A stretch of 16,911 bases of DNA from CAZVFX01 sp964626565. GTDB taxonomy: Bacteria; Myxococcota_A; UBA9042; CAIXZC01. This document shows positions 1-7,137 of the stretch, in pieces. The DNA lies in contig CAZVFX010000142.1 in NCBI GenBank assembly GCA_964626565.1, positions 1 to 16,911 on the forward strand. Direction: 5' to 3'. The notes below the pieces were generated by a model. It did no database searches, was not told the DNA's origin, and was given only the letters and a program-made list of their open reading frames with translations. Position 1 is the first letter of the stretch. Each line of letters opens with the position of its first letter. A program made the position numbers and the translations under genes.

Positions 1-1118
1 CAGTCCTCGCCGTCAAAATACCACCAGGGGAACTCGGGCATGGCTAGATCGCAGGCGCCGTCAAACACGGCGCATCCGGAGTCGACGTCGCTCCCACAAG
101 CAGCCTGACACTCGGAAATGGAGTTGTAGGTGAACTCGCAAAACGGCCCGCACCAGCAGCAGCCGGGGCAGGTGCCCACGCATTTCTCCCCGTCGAAAAT
201 TACCAGGTCCGCAGCGCCGCAATATTCCAACACCCATTCTTCTTCTATGGCCACACACTCCTGCCCGGCCGGAACACACAGCCCGGGCCCCTCGTAGTCC
301 ATGTCGCAGTCGAGGCCGCAGCCGCACACCTGGGCGCCGTGACAGTACTCACCTTCCCCGCACTTGGAACTGTCCCAACACCAGTCCGCGCCGGTCACCT
401 CGGGCGCACTCCAGTACGGCAATGACACGCACACACCCCAACCGGGCACGTACCCCAGGCCGTGACCCACGCAAAAGTACTCGCCGTCCAGCCAATCGCA
501 GTCCGCATCGGTCATGCAACACCCCATGCCGGTAATGTCGGTGCATACACCCATTTTGTCCGGCCCGTCGCACACCGCCAGGCAGTCGCCGCAGGAGTAG
601 TTGTCCTGGCCCGCACACTCGCAAAGATAGTTACCCACGCAGGTAGCGACCCCGATGCAGTCGCCATCGTGCCAGCACTGCCCTTCAAAGGGCTGTGGCA
701 CACAAGCCGAGATCGACTCTTCGCAACGGAAGCCATCCGGACACTCGTCATCGGTGGCACAACACTGAGTCGTAACCCCTGCTGCGACCTCCTCGAAGAC
801 CTCTTCCACCTGTTCCGGCTCGATGTCCTCAGGCAGTTCGGCCGCCACGTCCTCCGGGAGTTCCGGCTCGATCTCTTCCGGTAGGTCAATAGCAACATCT
901 TCCGGCAAGTCCGGCAGCGCTGTATCCGGCAGGCCCACGTCCGGCCCTATTTCGCCCAATTCAACGTCAGCCGCCCCTCTCTCGTCAGCCTTCCCGAGAT
1001 CATCGGCACCGCCATCTAAGACGTCCTTACTTACCTCCTGCTTCCCTGCCCTTCCGGAGCACCCCGCAGCCACTGCCAGAACAAATGCTGTCGCCACGGC
1101 GACTATCAACCATCTCAT
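1..1118 (-). CDS. Cysteine-rich lipoprotein with acidic linker (N-terminal part, truncated by window edge)
   Basis: The minus strand from the ATG at 1118 is open without a stop to the left edge, giving 372 residues and no C-terminus. The start is fixed by a strong Shine-Dalgarno (AAGGAGG, 1126-1132) and by a lipoprotein signal peptide right after it: a hydrophobic stretch (residues 3-18) ending in AAGC, with the lipidated Cys at residue 20. Residues about 57-112 are an acidic proline linker that repeats LPEDV/LPEDI-like units. From residue 119 the protein is densely cysteine-rich with many CxxxxxC spacings (for example ATDDECPDGFRC), ending in a CPGCCWCGPFC cluster near residues 317-327. It should be an outer-membrane-anchored, disulfide-rich surface protein. 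I recognise the style from myxobacterial-type secretomes but no named family. It has no MopE motif in the visible part, unlike the other three lipoproteins here. Confidence 0.85.
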   Translation of the reverse strand, partial: MRWLIVAVATAFVLAVAAGCSGRAGKQEVSKDVLDGGADDLGKADERGAADVELGEIGPDVGLPDTALPDLPEDVAIDLPEEIEPELPEDVAAELPEDIEPEQVEEVFEEVAAGVTTQCCATDDECPDGFRCEESISACVPQPFEGQCWHDGDCIGVATCVGNYLCECAGQDNYSCGDCLAVCDGPDKMGVCTDITGMGCCMTDADCDWLDGEYFCVGHGLGYVPGWGVCVSLPYWSAPEVTGADWCWDSSKCGEGEYCHGAQVCGCGLDCDMDYEGPGLCVPAGQECVAIEEEWVLEYCGAADLVIFDGEKCVGTCPGCCWCGPFCEFTYNSISECQAACGSDVDSGCAVFDGACDLAMPEFPWWYFDGED

Positions 1119-1495
1119 CGGACCCCTCCTTTGAGTCATCTTGTCCTGCCTTCCGAGAGGTACTAACCCCCCCGGACCGAAAACTGAGACAAAAGCCACC
1201 ATACCCTGCACAAACAATCCGCCGTAGCCTCCGGGGGCGTACACCCCCCGGGCGAAGGAGGACCACCCCATACATGCCCCATCGGCCTGCGCAACCGCGT
1301 TCTGCTGCCCGCCTGCCGGCGGGGAAGAGTCCGAGCATGTGAGGGAGAGCTCCTTCGAAGGGGTGTTCCTCCTCCGCCCGATGGGGAACGCGGAAGTAGT
1401 TGCCTTTGAGAAAGTCCGTGCCGGTTCGGGGGTGGGTGCCTTCGATATGCCCGGGCTACGGCGGATTGCTCGTGAATTCGATGACGGACCTGACG
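1119..1495. other. 377-bp gene-free stretch between two minus-strand lipoprotein genes
   Basis: No coding region with protein-like character is supported here. The stretch holds the Shine-Dalgarno of the left gene, a GC-rich hairpin at 1231-1251 (7-bp arms CCGGGGG/CCCCCGG, loop cgtacac), a second at 1308-1323 (CCCGCC-TGCC-GGCGGG), a 10-bp palindrome at 1352-1361 (CCTTCGAAGG), and the inverted blocks described separately. I see no U-tract after either hairpin, so a classical intrinsic terminator for the upstream lipoprotein gene is not evident, and I see no convincing -35/-10 pair for the left gene. Confidence 0.6.
1215..1468. repeat. Set of inverted sequence blocks (possible structured RNA or small repeat element)
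   Basis: A 15-bp block at 1215-1229 (CAATCCGCCGTAGCC) recurs exactly as its reverse complement at 1454-1468. Between these, the 20-bp block at 1250-1269 matches the reverse complement of 1360-1379 at 18 of 20 positions. Two shorter blocks do the same: 1277-1285 with 1378-1386 (9 bp) and 1295-1302 with 1386-1393 (8 bp). The three inner blocks keep the same order on both sides rather than nesting, so only some can pair at once. The 15- and 20-bp matches are very unlikely by chance; the 8- and 9-bp ones could be. Confidence 0.55.
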
Positions 1496-4400
1496 CTACC
1501 TCACAAAGATGGTAGCAATGTGCCCCGGCCACCCATTGTGATTGTCCGCCAACTGATCCATGTCGCCGCAGTTGAAACCGCCCTCGGCCGGATTGAGGCT
1601 GCCAAAGCCGGTGTCGAAGTCGTTGGGAGTGTTGGTGAAGCGGATGATATGCTGGGCGTCGTACATGGCTATATTGACGCCGATCTTGTTTCCGGAAAAC
1701 TCGTTGGCCGGGTTGCCGTGCCAGGTGGGATGGAACGGGTTGATGCAACCGGTATTGCGAAACACCGGGACGTACGCGTTAGGCCCTTCCGGCGGATTGC
1801 CCACCAGGTACTCCACGTTCAGCGGTGGAATGGCGTCCAGGAACTCCGGCAGAGTCTGGCCGCCCAGTATCGAGCCGAATTGCGCCAGGCGGTTGTCGCC
1901 CCCGCACGGGCTGGTGGCATCGTAGAATAACAGCTCATCTCCCGGCACCGTGGCGTAAGTTTCGTACAGCACGTCAGAGCCGGAAGTAAGGCTGAAATCC
2001 GCGGTGTTGCCAAGGGTTGCTGCCGATGTCCACACATCGTACAGCAGGTTCTGCGCGTCGGTGCCGTTGACCTTGACGATCAGGGTCCAGCCGCCGCCGC
2101 TGGTGCTCATGTCGCAGTAAGCCTGAAACGGCTCGTTGGGACCCTTGCCGTCCGGGTCAATGTCGTACAGACCGCTCCCTTCTGAAAGCCCGGCATTCAG
2201 GATCTCGAGGCAGTTGGCCGGCTCACAATCCTCATCCACAACATCGTCGCAGTTGTCGTCGATTCCGTTGAGGCAAACCTCTTCGGCGCCGGGGTAGACC
2301 TCGGGCTTGTCGTCGTCGCAATCATCCCCGTTTTCGGCAACGTAAGTATCGTCGGGCTCACACAAGCAGACCGACTCCCCCGCACCAAATCCATCCTCGT
2401 CAACATCCGCGTACAGATCATCGCAGCCTAACGCGTCCGGCTCGTCGATGTTGCCGTCACAATCGTTATCCAACTGATCACAGATTTCTATGCCAACACC
2501 ATCCATGGGGTCACAGACCTGAGGGACACCGCCGAAGCAGTTGGGTGAAGAATGCTCGCAAACACCCAGCCCGCAGGTGGTCGCGCCCAACTCCTCATCG
2601 ATAAGACCGTCACAGTCGTTGTCCTTCCCGTCACATTCCTCGTCCCCGGCTCCGGCGTACGGATCACACACGGCCAGTTCTCCATCGACGCATGATGGAA
2701 TTGTCTGCTGGCACTCCCCGAGCCCGCAGGTCATGGGCGGCAGGCCGTCGTCCACCACGCCGTCGCAGTCGTTGTCTAGCCCGTCACATTGTTCGAGGTC
2801 AAAACCTTCCATGGGATTGCAGAATTGAGGTAGACCGCCGACGCAATTATCCACCGTGTGCTCACACTCACCGAATCCACAGGTAGTGGTCCCCAACTCC
2901 TCATCCATTTCCCCGTCACAGTCGTTGTCCGCCCCATCGCATATCTCTACACCAACACCTTCCATTTCGTCGCAAACCTGTGCGATACCACCGACGCAAT
3001 TGCTCACTGTGTGCAGACATTCGCCCAAACCGCAGGTAGTGCTCCCCTGTTCCTCGTCAATCAGGGCGTCGCAGTCGTTGTCCAACCCGTCGCAATCCTC
3101 GATTGCCGCCCCCTCGAACGGATCGCACTCCACCACCAATCCGTTGTCACAGGGATAGACTACGTGATGGCACTCGCCTTTGCCGCAGATCTCCCACCCC
3201 AGGTCCTCATCTACCAACCCATCACAATCATTATCCACCCCATCGCATTTTTCGAGATCAACGCCTTCCATCGGATCGCAGGTCTGTGCAAAACCACCGA
3301 CGCAATCAGGCACGGTGTGGGTGCACGCTCCCACGCCGCAGGTTGTGGACCCCTGATCCTCGTCCAACTGGCCGTCGCAGTTGTTGTCCGCTCCGTCGCA
3401 CACCTCTTCCGCGGCGGCGTGGATGGCTGCGTCCAGAGGGGCGCAGTCGGAATCGTCGGGGTCGCCGTCGTTGTCGTCATCAAGATCGATGCAATCCTTC
3501 AACCCGTCGGCGTCCAGATCCGGATAACCTTCATCGGCAGTTGCGTCACAATCATTGTCCACTCCGTCACACAACTCCTCGGCGCCGGGGAAGATGGCCG
3601 CATCGCCGGGAGCGCAATCTTCGCCGTCAGGCCAGCCGTCCCCGTCTTTGTCGTCCTCGCACGCATCCCCCAGGCCATCGCCGTCGGTGTCGGCTTGACC
3701 CGGATTAGGAACCAGCAGGCAGTTGTCGTCACCGTTGGCCACGTCGTCACCGTCCATGTCCTCGTCACAAGCATCTCCAAGCCCGTCGCCGTCAAGGTCG
3801 CCCTGCTGAGAGTTCTTTATGCCAACACAATTGTCCACACTGTCGGGTATGCCGTCTCCGTCGGCATCCGGGTCGCAAATATCGCCGACGCCGTCACCAT
3901 CTGAGTCCTCCTGCTCCGGATTGGAATTCTCCGGACAGTTGTCTTCTCCGTTGGGCACGCCATCGCCGTCCTTGTCGTCGTCGATGCAATCCGCAGCGCC
4001 GTTCTCATCGATGTCCGGATATCCTTCATCCACCTCGCCGTCACAATCGTTGTCCATACCGTCGCACAGCTCTTCCGCACCGGGGTAAGCCGCAGGGTCC
4101 AACGGCGCGCAATCAAGGCCGTCAACCGACCCGTCGTTGTCGTCGTCATCATCAATGCAGTCCTTCCAGCCGTCACCATCGCTGTCGGGGTAGCCTTCGT
4201 CCACCACCAGGCTGCAGTCGTTGTCCTTGCCGTCGCACACCTCTTCCGCCCCCGGGTAAACATCCCAGTCCTTGGGCGCACAGTCCTCGTCATCGGAGAC
4301 CTGGTCGTTGTCGTCGTCCAGATCGCACGCATCCCCAAAATTGTCCAGGTCGAAATCACTTTGCCCCGGGTTGAAATCGGAAGGGCAGTTGTCCAGCCCA

Positions 4401-5425
4401 TCGGCCACACCGTCCCCGTCATTGTCGTCCGTGACGCAGTCGGCTATTCCGTCTTCGTTGGTATCCTGATAGCCCTCGTCGACATCTCCGTCGCAGTCGT
4501 TGTCCTCGCCGTCACACAACTCCTCCTTGGCAGGCTTCCCGTCGCACACAATCTCGCCTTCGAAGCACAGTTCGACCCCTACGCACGTGCCGAATTCATT
4601 GGTGTTGATGCAACCCGAGCCGCCCGTTTCCTCGTCCACCTCCCCATCACAGTCGTCATCCACGCCGTTGCACAGGTCCTGGGCAGGCTCAAGCGCGCTG
4701 CACTCGGTGAGCCCATCGGCCAGACACATGCGCTCGCCGTCGCATACTCCCCACACATTCTCGGCGTGGCATTCCGTAACCGCGGCTTCATCCGCGTACC
4801 ACTCGGCGCAAGAACATTCCTCGCCCTGGAACACGCACTGGTAACTCACCGCGCCGCTCACGTCTTCGCTCTCCAGGCAGTAGTACTCTTCGGGACAGAG
4901 TTTCTCCTCGCTGCAGGCGCCGCCGCAATAGCTGCCCTTCTCACCGTACGACAGACACGCATCGTCGCTTTCCATACCGCCGGTGGAACAGTCAGCGTTG
5001 GCGACGCAGGGCCGGCACAGGTTCATGAACGCGGGAGCGCAAATGTAGACTTCGTCGGGAAGACTCGGCTTGTGCAGGGCACACTGCCAGCCGAAAGGAC
5101 ACTCGGACACACACTCCTGAGTGCACTGCATGCCGTCGGGAGTCTGGATGCAATACCCCGAATCGCACATGTTCCCATCGTCACACGGATACCCCGGCTG
5201 CCCCGGATCCGGCACGAACCCCAGGTCAAGAACCTCCACAGGCTCGACCTCGATCCACATATCCGGTTCGACGCCGGTGTCAGGTTCAATGTCGAAGCCT
5301 GCAAGACCAGCCTCCACTTCGCCTGAGTCCATAGCCAGCATGTCTTGAATAATTGCGGTGCCCGTACCGCCGCCACAGGCGGTGACAAAGAAGCAGGCGA
5401 GAACAGTTGCGTTGAGTAGTTTCAT
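1496..5425 (-). CDS. Giant lipoprotein: Cys-rich neck, MopE/TSP3 stalk, fibrinogen-like C-terminal domain
   Basis: 1309 residues. The signal peptide ends in a lipobox VTAC with Cys17, so the protein should be lipid-anchored and exported. An acidic linker leads to a cysteine-rich neck (about 75-245), paralogous to the neck of the lipoprotein that starts at 10410 (shared NLCxPC and ECPxGWxC motifs). About 13 MopE-type motifs of the form CDGxDNDCDGxxDE follow. TSP3-like calcium repeats with DGDGxGDxCD lie at about 330-600. Six copies of a ~57-residue unit (TCGxGxCxHT...CDPMEG...CDGxDNDCDG) cover about 690-995. Residues 1072-1309 resemble a fibrinogen C-terminal domain, with FQAYCDM and GGGWTLI near 1101-1116 and a HNGWPGHIATIFVR end. 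The ATG lies 4 nt after the HigA stop, and its Shine-Dalgarno GAGGTGA (5430-5436) includes that stop codon, so it is probably cotranslated with higBA. Likely a calcium-stiffened adhesin; the ligand is unknown. Confidence 0.9.
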   Translation of the reverse strand: MKLLNATVLACFFVTACGGGTGTAIIQDMLAMDSGEVEAGLAGFDIEPDTGVEPDMWIEVEPVEVLDLGFVPDPGQPGYPCDDGNMCDSGYCIQTPDGMQCTQECVSECPFGWQCALHKPSLPDEVYICAPAFMNLCRPCVANADCSTGGMESDDACLSYGEKGSYCGGACSEEKLCPEEYYCLESEDVSGAVSYQCVFQGEECSCAEWYADEAAVTECHAENVWGVCDGERMCLADGLTECSALEPAQDLCNGVDDDCDGEVDEETGGSGCINTNEFGTCVGVELCFEGEIVCDGKPAKEELCDGEDNDCDGDVDEGYQDTNEDGIADCVTDDNDGDGVADGLDNCPSDFNPGQSDFDLDNFGDACDLDDDNDQVSDDEDCAPKDWDVYPGAEEVCDGKDNDCSLVVDEGYPDSDGDGWKDCIDDDDDNDGSVDGLDCAPLDPAAYPGAEELCDGMDNDCDGEVDEGYPDIDENGAADCIDDDKDGDGVPNGEDNCPENSNPEQEDSDGDGVGDICDPDADGDGIPDSVDNCVGIKNSQQGDLDGDGLGDACDEDMDGDDVANGDDNCLLVPNPGQADTDGDGLGDACEDDKDGDGWPDGEDCAPGDAAIFPGAEELCDGVDNDCDATADEGYPDLDADGLKDCIDLDDDNDGDPDDSDCAPLDAAIHAAAEEVCDGADNNCDGQLDEDQGSTTCGVGACTHTVPDCVGGFAQTCDPMEGVDLEKCDGVDNDCDGLVDEDLGWEICGKGECHHVVYPCDNGLVVECDPFEGAAIEDCDGLDNDCDALIDEEQGSTTCGLGECLHTVSNCVGGIAQVCDEMEGVGVEICDGADNDCDGEMDEELGTTTCGFGECEHTVDNCVGGLPQFCNPMEGFDLEQCDGLDNDCDGVVDDGLPPMTCGLGECQQTIPSCVDGELAVCDPYAGAGDEECDGKDNDCDGLIDEELGATTCGLGVCEHSSPNCFGGVPQVCDPMDGVGIEICDQLDNDCDGNIDEPDALGCDDLYADVDEDGFGAGESVCLCEPDDTYVAENGDDCDDDKPEVYPGAEEVCLNGIDDNCDDVVDEDCEPANCLEILNAGLSEGSGLYDIDPDGKGPNEPFQAYCDMSTSGGGWTLIVKVNGTDAQNLLYDVWTSAATLGNTADFSLTSGSDVLYETYATVPGDELLFYDATSPCGGDNRLAQFGSILGGQTLPEFLDAIPPLNVEYLVGNPPEGPNAYVPVFRNTGCINPFHPTWHGNPANEFSGNKIGVNIAMYDAQHIIRFTNTPNDFDTGFGSLNPAEGGFNCGDMDQLADNHNGWPGHIATIFVR

Positions 5426-5429
5426 CGTG

Positions 5430-5789
5430 TCACCTCGAGCTGGCGATCAAGACGTCGGAAGGAATGCCGAGGCCCTTGTGGAGCCTTCGAATCATGGGGA
5501 GGCTGAGCCTCCTCTTGCGACGAAGTATTTCGGATACTCTGGCCCTCGAACCGATGTAGGGCTCCAGATCTTTGCGCGTCAAGCCCATCTGGTCCATACG
5601 AAACTTGATCGCCTCGATGGGGTCAGGAGGGTCGATGGGGAGGTTTCGCTCCTCGTAGGCATGGACCAGGGTGGCGAGAACCTCGAGTTCATCGTACTCC
5701 GGGGTGCCCTCTGCTACGTCCCACAACTCCTCGATACGGACCAGAGCATGTTTATGGTCCGCATCCGTACGAATCGGGCGAATGTCCAT
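5430..5789 (-). CDS. higA: HigA-family antitoxin with helix-turn-helix (COG5499 type)
   Basis: 119 residues. The ATG at 5789 is chosen because it lies about 7 nt after a perfect AGGAGG (5797-5802); a TTG at 5795 is possible but less likely. The N-terminal half (MDIRPIRTDAD, then ELWDVAEGTPEYDELEVL) and the YEERNLPIDPPDPIEAIKF segment match the COG5499 antitoxin pattern. The C-terminal half (about 59-112) is an Xre/Cro-like helix-turn-helix with GLTRKDLEPYIGSRARVSE. By family knowledge it neutralises the HigB RNase and represses its own operon. The gene starts 2 nt after the HigB stop, in the usual toxin-first order of HigBA. Its own stop overlaps the ribosome binding site of the downstream lipoprotein gene. 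Confidence 0.93.
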   Translation of the reverse strand: MDIRPIRTDADHKHALVRIEELWDVAEGTPEYDELEVLATLVHAYEERNLPIDPPDPIEAIKFRMDQMGLTRKDLEPYIGSRARVSEILRRKRRLSLPMIRRLHKGLGIPSDVLIASSR

Positions 5790-5791
5790 GG

Positions 5792-6091
5792 TCAAACCTC
5801 CTCAGCGTTGATCCGGTCGTACTCTTCGTGAGGGCCCACGAACCGGATGAACACGATCTGCGAATCGTACCTTATGGCAACTACCAACCGGTACTTGTTT
5901 CCAGCTATGTTGAAGACAACGCGCCCGCCCTTCAAGACGCTCGCGCTGCGATACTGCGCCTTAATTTCCGTCGGCGTTCTCCAAGACGCCTTCCTGGCCT
6001 CTGCAAACCAGGCTCTCAGCGCCTGCTCGGCGTCCTCATGCCCGGGCTGCTCCCAAAACCGCCGAAGCGTCTTTCTGGCAATGACTCTCAC
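5792..6091 (-). CDS. higB: HigB-family mRNA interferase toxin
   Basis: 99 residues from a GTG at 6091. The HigB toxin family (PF09907) normally begins with an M-R-V-I-x-R-K-x-L-R-x-F-W-E pattern, and VRVIARKTLRRFWEQ begins exactly at this GTG. The conserved core KASWRTPTEIKAQYRSAS, VVFNIAGNKYRLVVAI and FIRFVGPHEEYDRI is intact, so the toxin looks functional. By family knowledge it cleaves mRNA on the ribosome. No Shine-Dalgarno precedes the GTG. A promoter at 6098-6126 would place the transcript start at or next to the GTG, which suggests leaderless translation. An ATG at 6115 (107 residues) or a TTG at 6130 in the same frame are alternatives if the mRNA reads through from the rhomboid gene. 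Confidence 0.92.
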   Translation of the reverse strand: MRVIARKTLRRFWEQPGHEDAEQALRAWFAEARKASWRTPTEIKAQYRSASVLKGGRVVFNIAGNKYRLVVAIRYDSQIVFIRFVGPHEEYDRINAEEV

Positions 6092-6097
6092 AGGGCC

Positions 6098-6126
6098 AAT
6101 ATACTCTGTTCCCATATTGGGAGCAA
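6098..6126 (-). promoter_or_regulatory. Candidate higBA promoter with overlapping dyad operators
   Basis: On the minus strand a -35-like TTGCTC (6126-6121) is separated by 17 bp from a -10-like TATATT (6103-6098), placing the start near 6091. The spacer holds a dyad TCCCA-TAT-TGGGA (6110-6122). CCAATAT (6096-6102) and its inverted copy ATATTGG (6114-6120) flank the -10 side. HigA-type antitoxins repress their own promoter through such palindromes, so these are plausible operators. The -35 matches consensus only weakly. Confidence 0.45.
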
Positions 6127-6151
6127 GCAAAAAGCGGCCCGGCGGTGAAAC

Positions 6152-7129
6152 TTAGGACCAGGAGTCGGTGCGTTCGCCGGCGACGGCGACGAGGTCATCG
6201 AGGCGCCCGTGATGGGCGTGGCGTTTGAGGTCGCCTACGTATTCGGCCTGTACGAGAACGTAGAACGAGCCGACCGCGAAAACAAAGAGGTCGAAGAGGA
6301 GGGCAGGCCAGACGCCGAAAGCCAGTGCTCCCTCCGCACCCTGCACCATGGCGGCCACCCTCTCCAGGATCTTGAAGAAGAACACCATTGCCAGCACAAA
6401 GGCCACCGCGGAAAGTCGAAACTCGTCCCGATGACGCTGATCCGCGACCAGAACTGCGGCTGCCAGGCCCGCGGCAAAGCCGGCCATATACGGGGCATAT
6501 GTCCCGGGGGCGGCGGAGAACAATTTGAGTTCGAGAACGGCAAACAAAACCACGAAAATCCAACCCAGGATGAGGTTCCAGGGCGCCCAGCCCGGCCCAT
6601 CGTGAAAACGAGGACCGGTGAGCACCGAAGCGCCCACTACGCCCCAAACCGCGGTGGACGAGGCCAGGAATACAGGACTGCCCGCGGCCAACCCGGCCGC
6701 CAACCCGGTCAACCCGCCGACCACGCCGCCGCCAAGCCAGGCGCTCAAAACGATCACCCAGCCACGGCGAAAACCCAGGCTGAGGCCGAAAACAACGAGG
6801 GCTGTCAGATTGAAGGCCATGGCGCCGAAATCGGAGTGCACGAACAGGGACTTCACCAGAACGAACCACCCCTCCGACAAAGATTGGGCCGATAGACCGT
6901 GCTGAGCCAGCAGGCTTTCGGTAAGTCCCTGGCCGTCATCGGCCAGCCGAAGCTGAATCACCGCTGAAACCGCAGCCAGAACCAGCGGCGCCAGCACTCC
7001 CAACACCCTGAACCGCAGCGGCACAGCCGCAGCCCGGGCCTCGAGAACCACCAGCCGATTCGCGTCAATCCGGTAGTATCGCCCGCCCCGCGTGCGATGA
7101 ACCACCTTCTCTCCTTCGTGGCTGCTCAT
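6152..7129 (-). CDS. Rhomboid-family membrane protein, probable pseudoprotease
   Basis: 325 residues from the ATG at 7129, which sits 8 nt after the stop of the upstream lipoprotein gene behind a G-rich tract; a TTG at 7153 would overlap that gene. Several hydrophobic segments follow a ~40-residue cytosolic-looking N-terminus. FVHSDFGAMAFN (96-107) matches rhomboid TM2, ASSTAVWGVVGA (156-167) the TM4 serine loop, and YAPYMAGFAAGL (211-222) TM6. Against GlpG, the Ser201 equivalent (S158), Asn154 (N107) and His145 (H98) are kept. The catalytic His254 is Tyr214, His150 is Ala103, and the GxSG motif is ASST. Proteolysis is therefore unlikely, and the role may be client binding or membrane trafficking, as for iRhoms. 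The alignment is by eye, and another hydrolytic mechanism cannot be excluded. It is cotranscribed with a giant Cys-rich lipoprotein, which may be its client. Confidence 0.75.
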   Translation of the reverse strand: MSSHEGEKVVHRTRGGRYYRIDANRLVVLEARAAAVPLRFRVLGVLAPLVLAAVSAVIQLRLADDGQGLTESLLAQHGLSAQSLSEGWFVLVKSLFVHSDFGAMAFNLTALVVFGLSLGFRRGWVIVLSAWLGGGVVGGLTGLAAGLAAGSPVFLASSTAVWGVVGASVLTGPRFHDGPGWAPWNLILGWIFVVLFAVLELKLFSAAPGTYAPYMAGFAAGLAAAVLVADQRHRDEFRLSAVAFVLAMVFFFKILERVAAMVQGAEGALAFGVWPALLFDLFVFAVGSFYVLVQAEYVGDLKRHAHHGRLDDLVAVAGERTDSWS

Positions 7130-7137
7130 GCCCCCCC

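Noticed and set aside
1231..1323. Intrinsic terminators at the hairpins 1231-1251 and 1308-1323.
   Set aside because: Neither is followed by a T-run on either strand.
1027..1342. Small open frames on both strands across the start of the left lipoprotein and the gene-free stretch.
   Set aside because: They overlap the well-supported lipoprotein start out of frame, lack ribosome binding sites, and are Arg/Gly/Pro-rich as expected for GC-rich noncoding DNA.
2440..3360. Regularly spaced similar DNA segments that could suggest a CRISPR array.
   Set aside because: The period is about 170 bp, the copies diverge, and they translate in frame as six protein repeats of ~57 residues. No cas genes are present.
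2858..5326. Two long plus-strand open frames opposite the fibrinogen-domain lipoprotein.
   Set aside because: Same antisense effect: long stop-free runs come from the repeated CDGxDNDCDG codons, and the predicted proteins are repetitive Val/Ile-rich sequence without motifs.
6152..7129. A rhombosortase that would process GlyGly-CTERM proteins next door.
   Set aside because: The catalytic histidine is missing, and none of the complete neighbouring lipoproteins has a C-terminal Gly-Gly or other transmembrane sorting tail.
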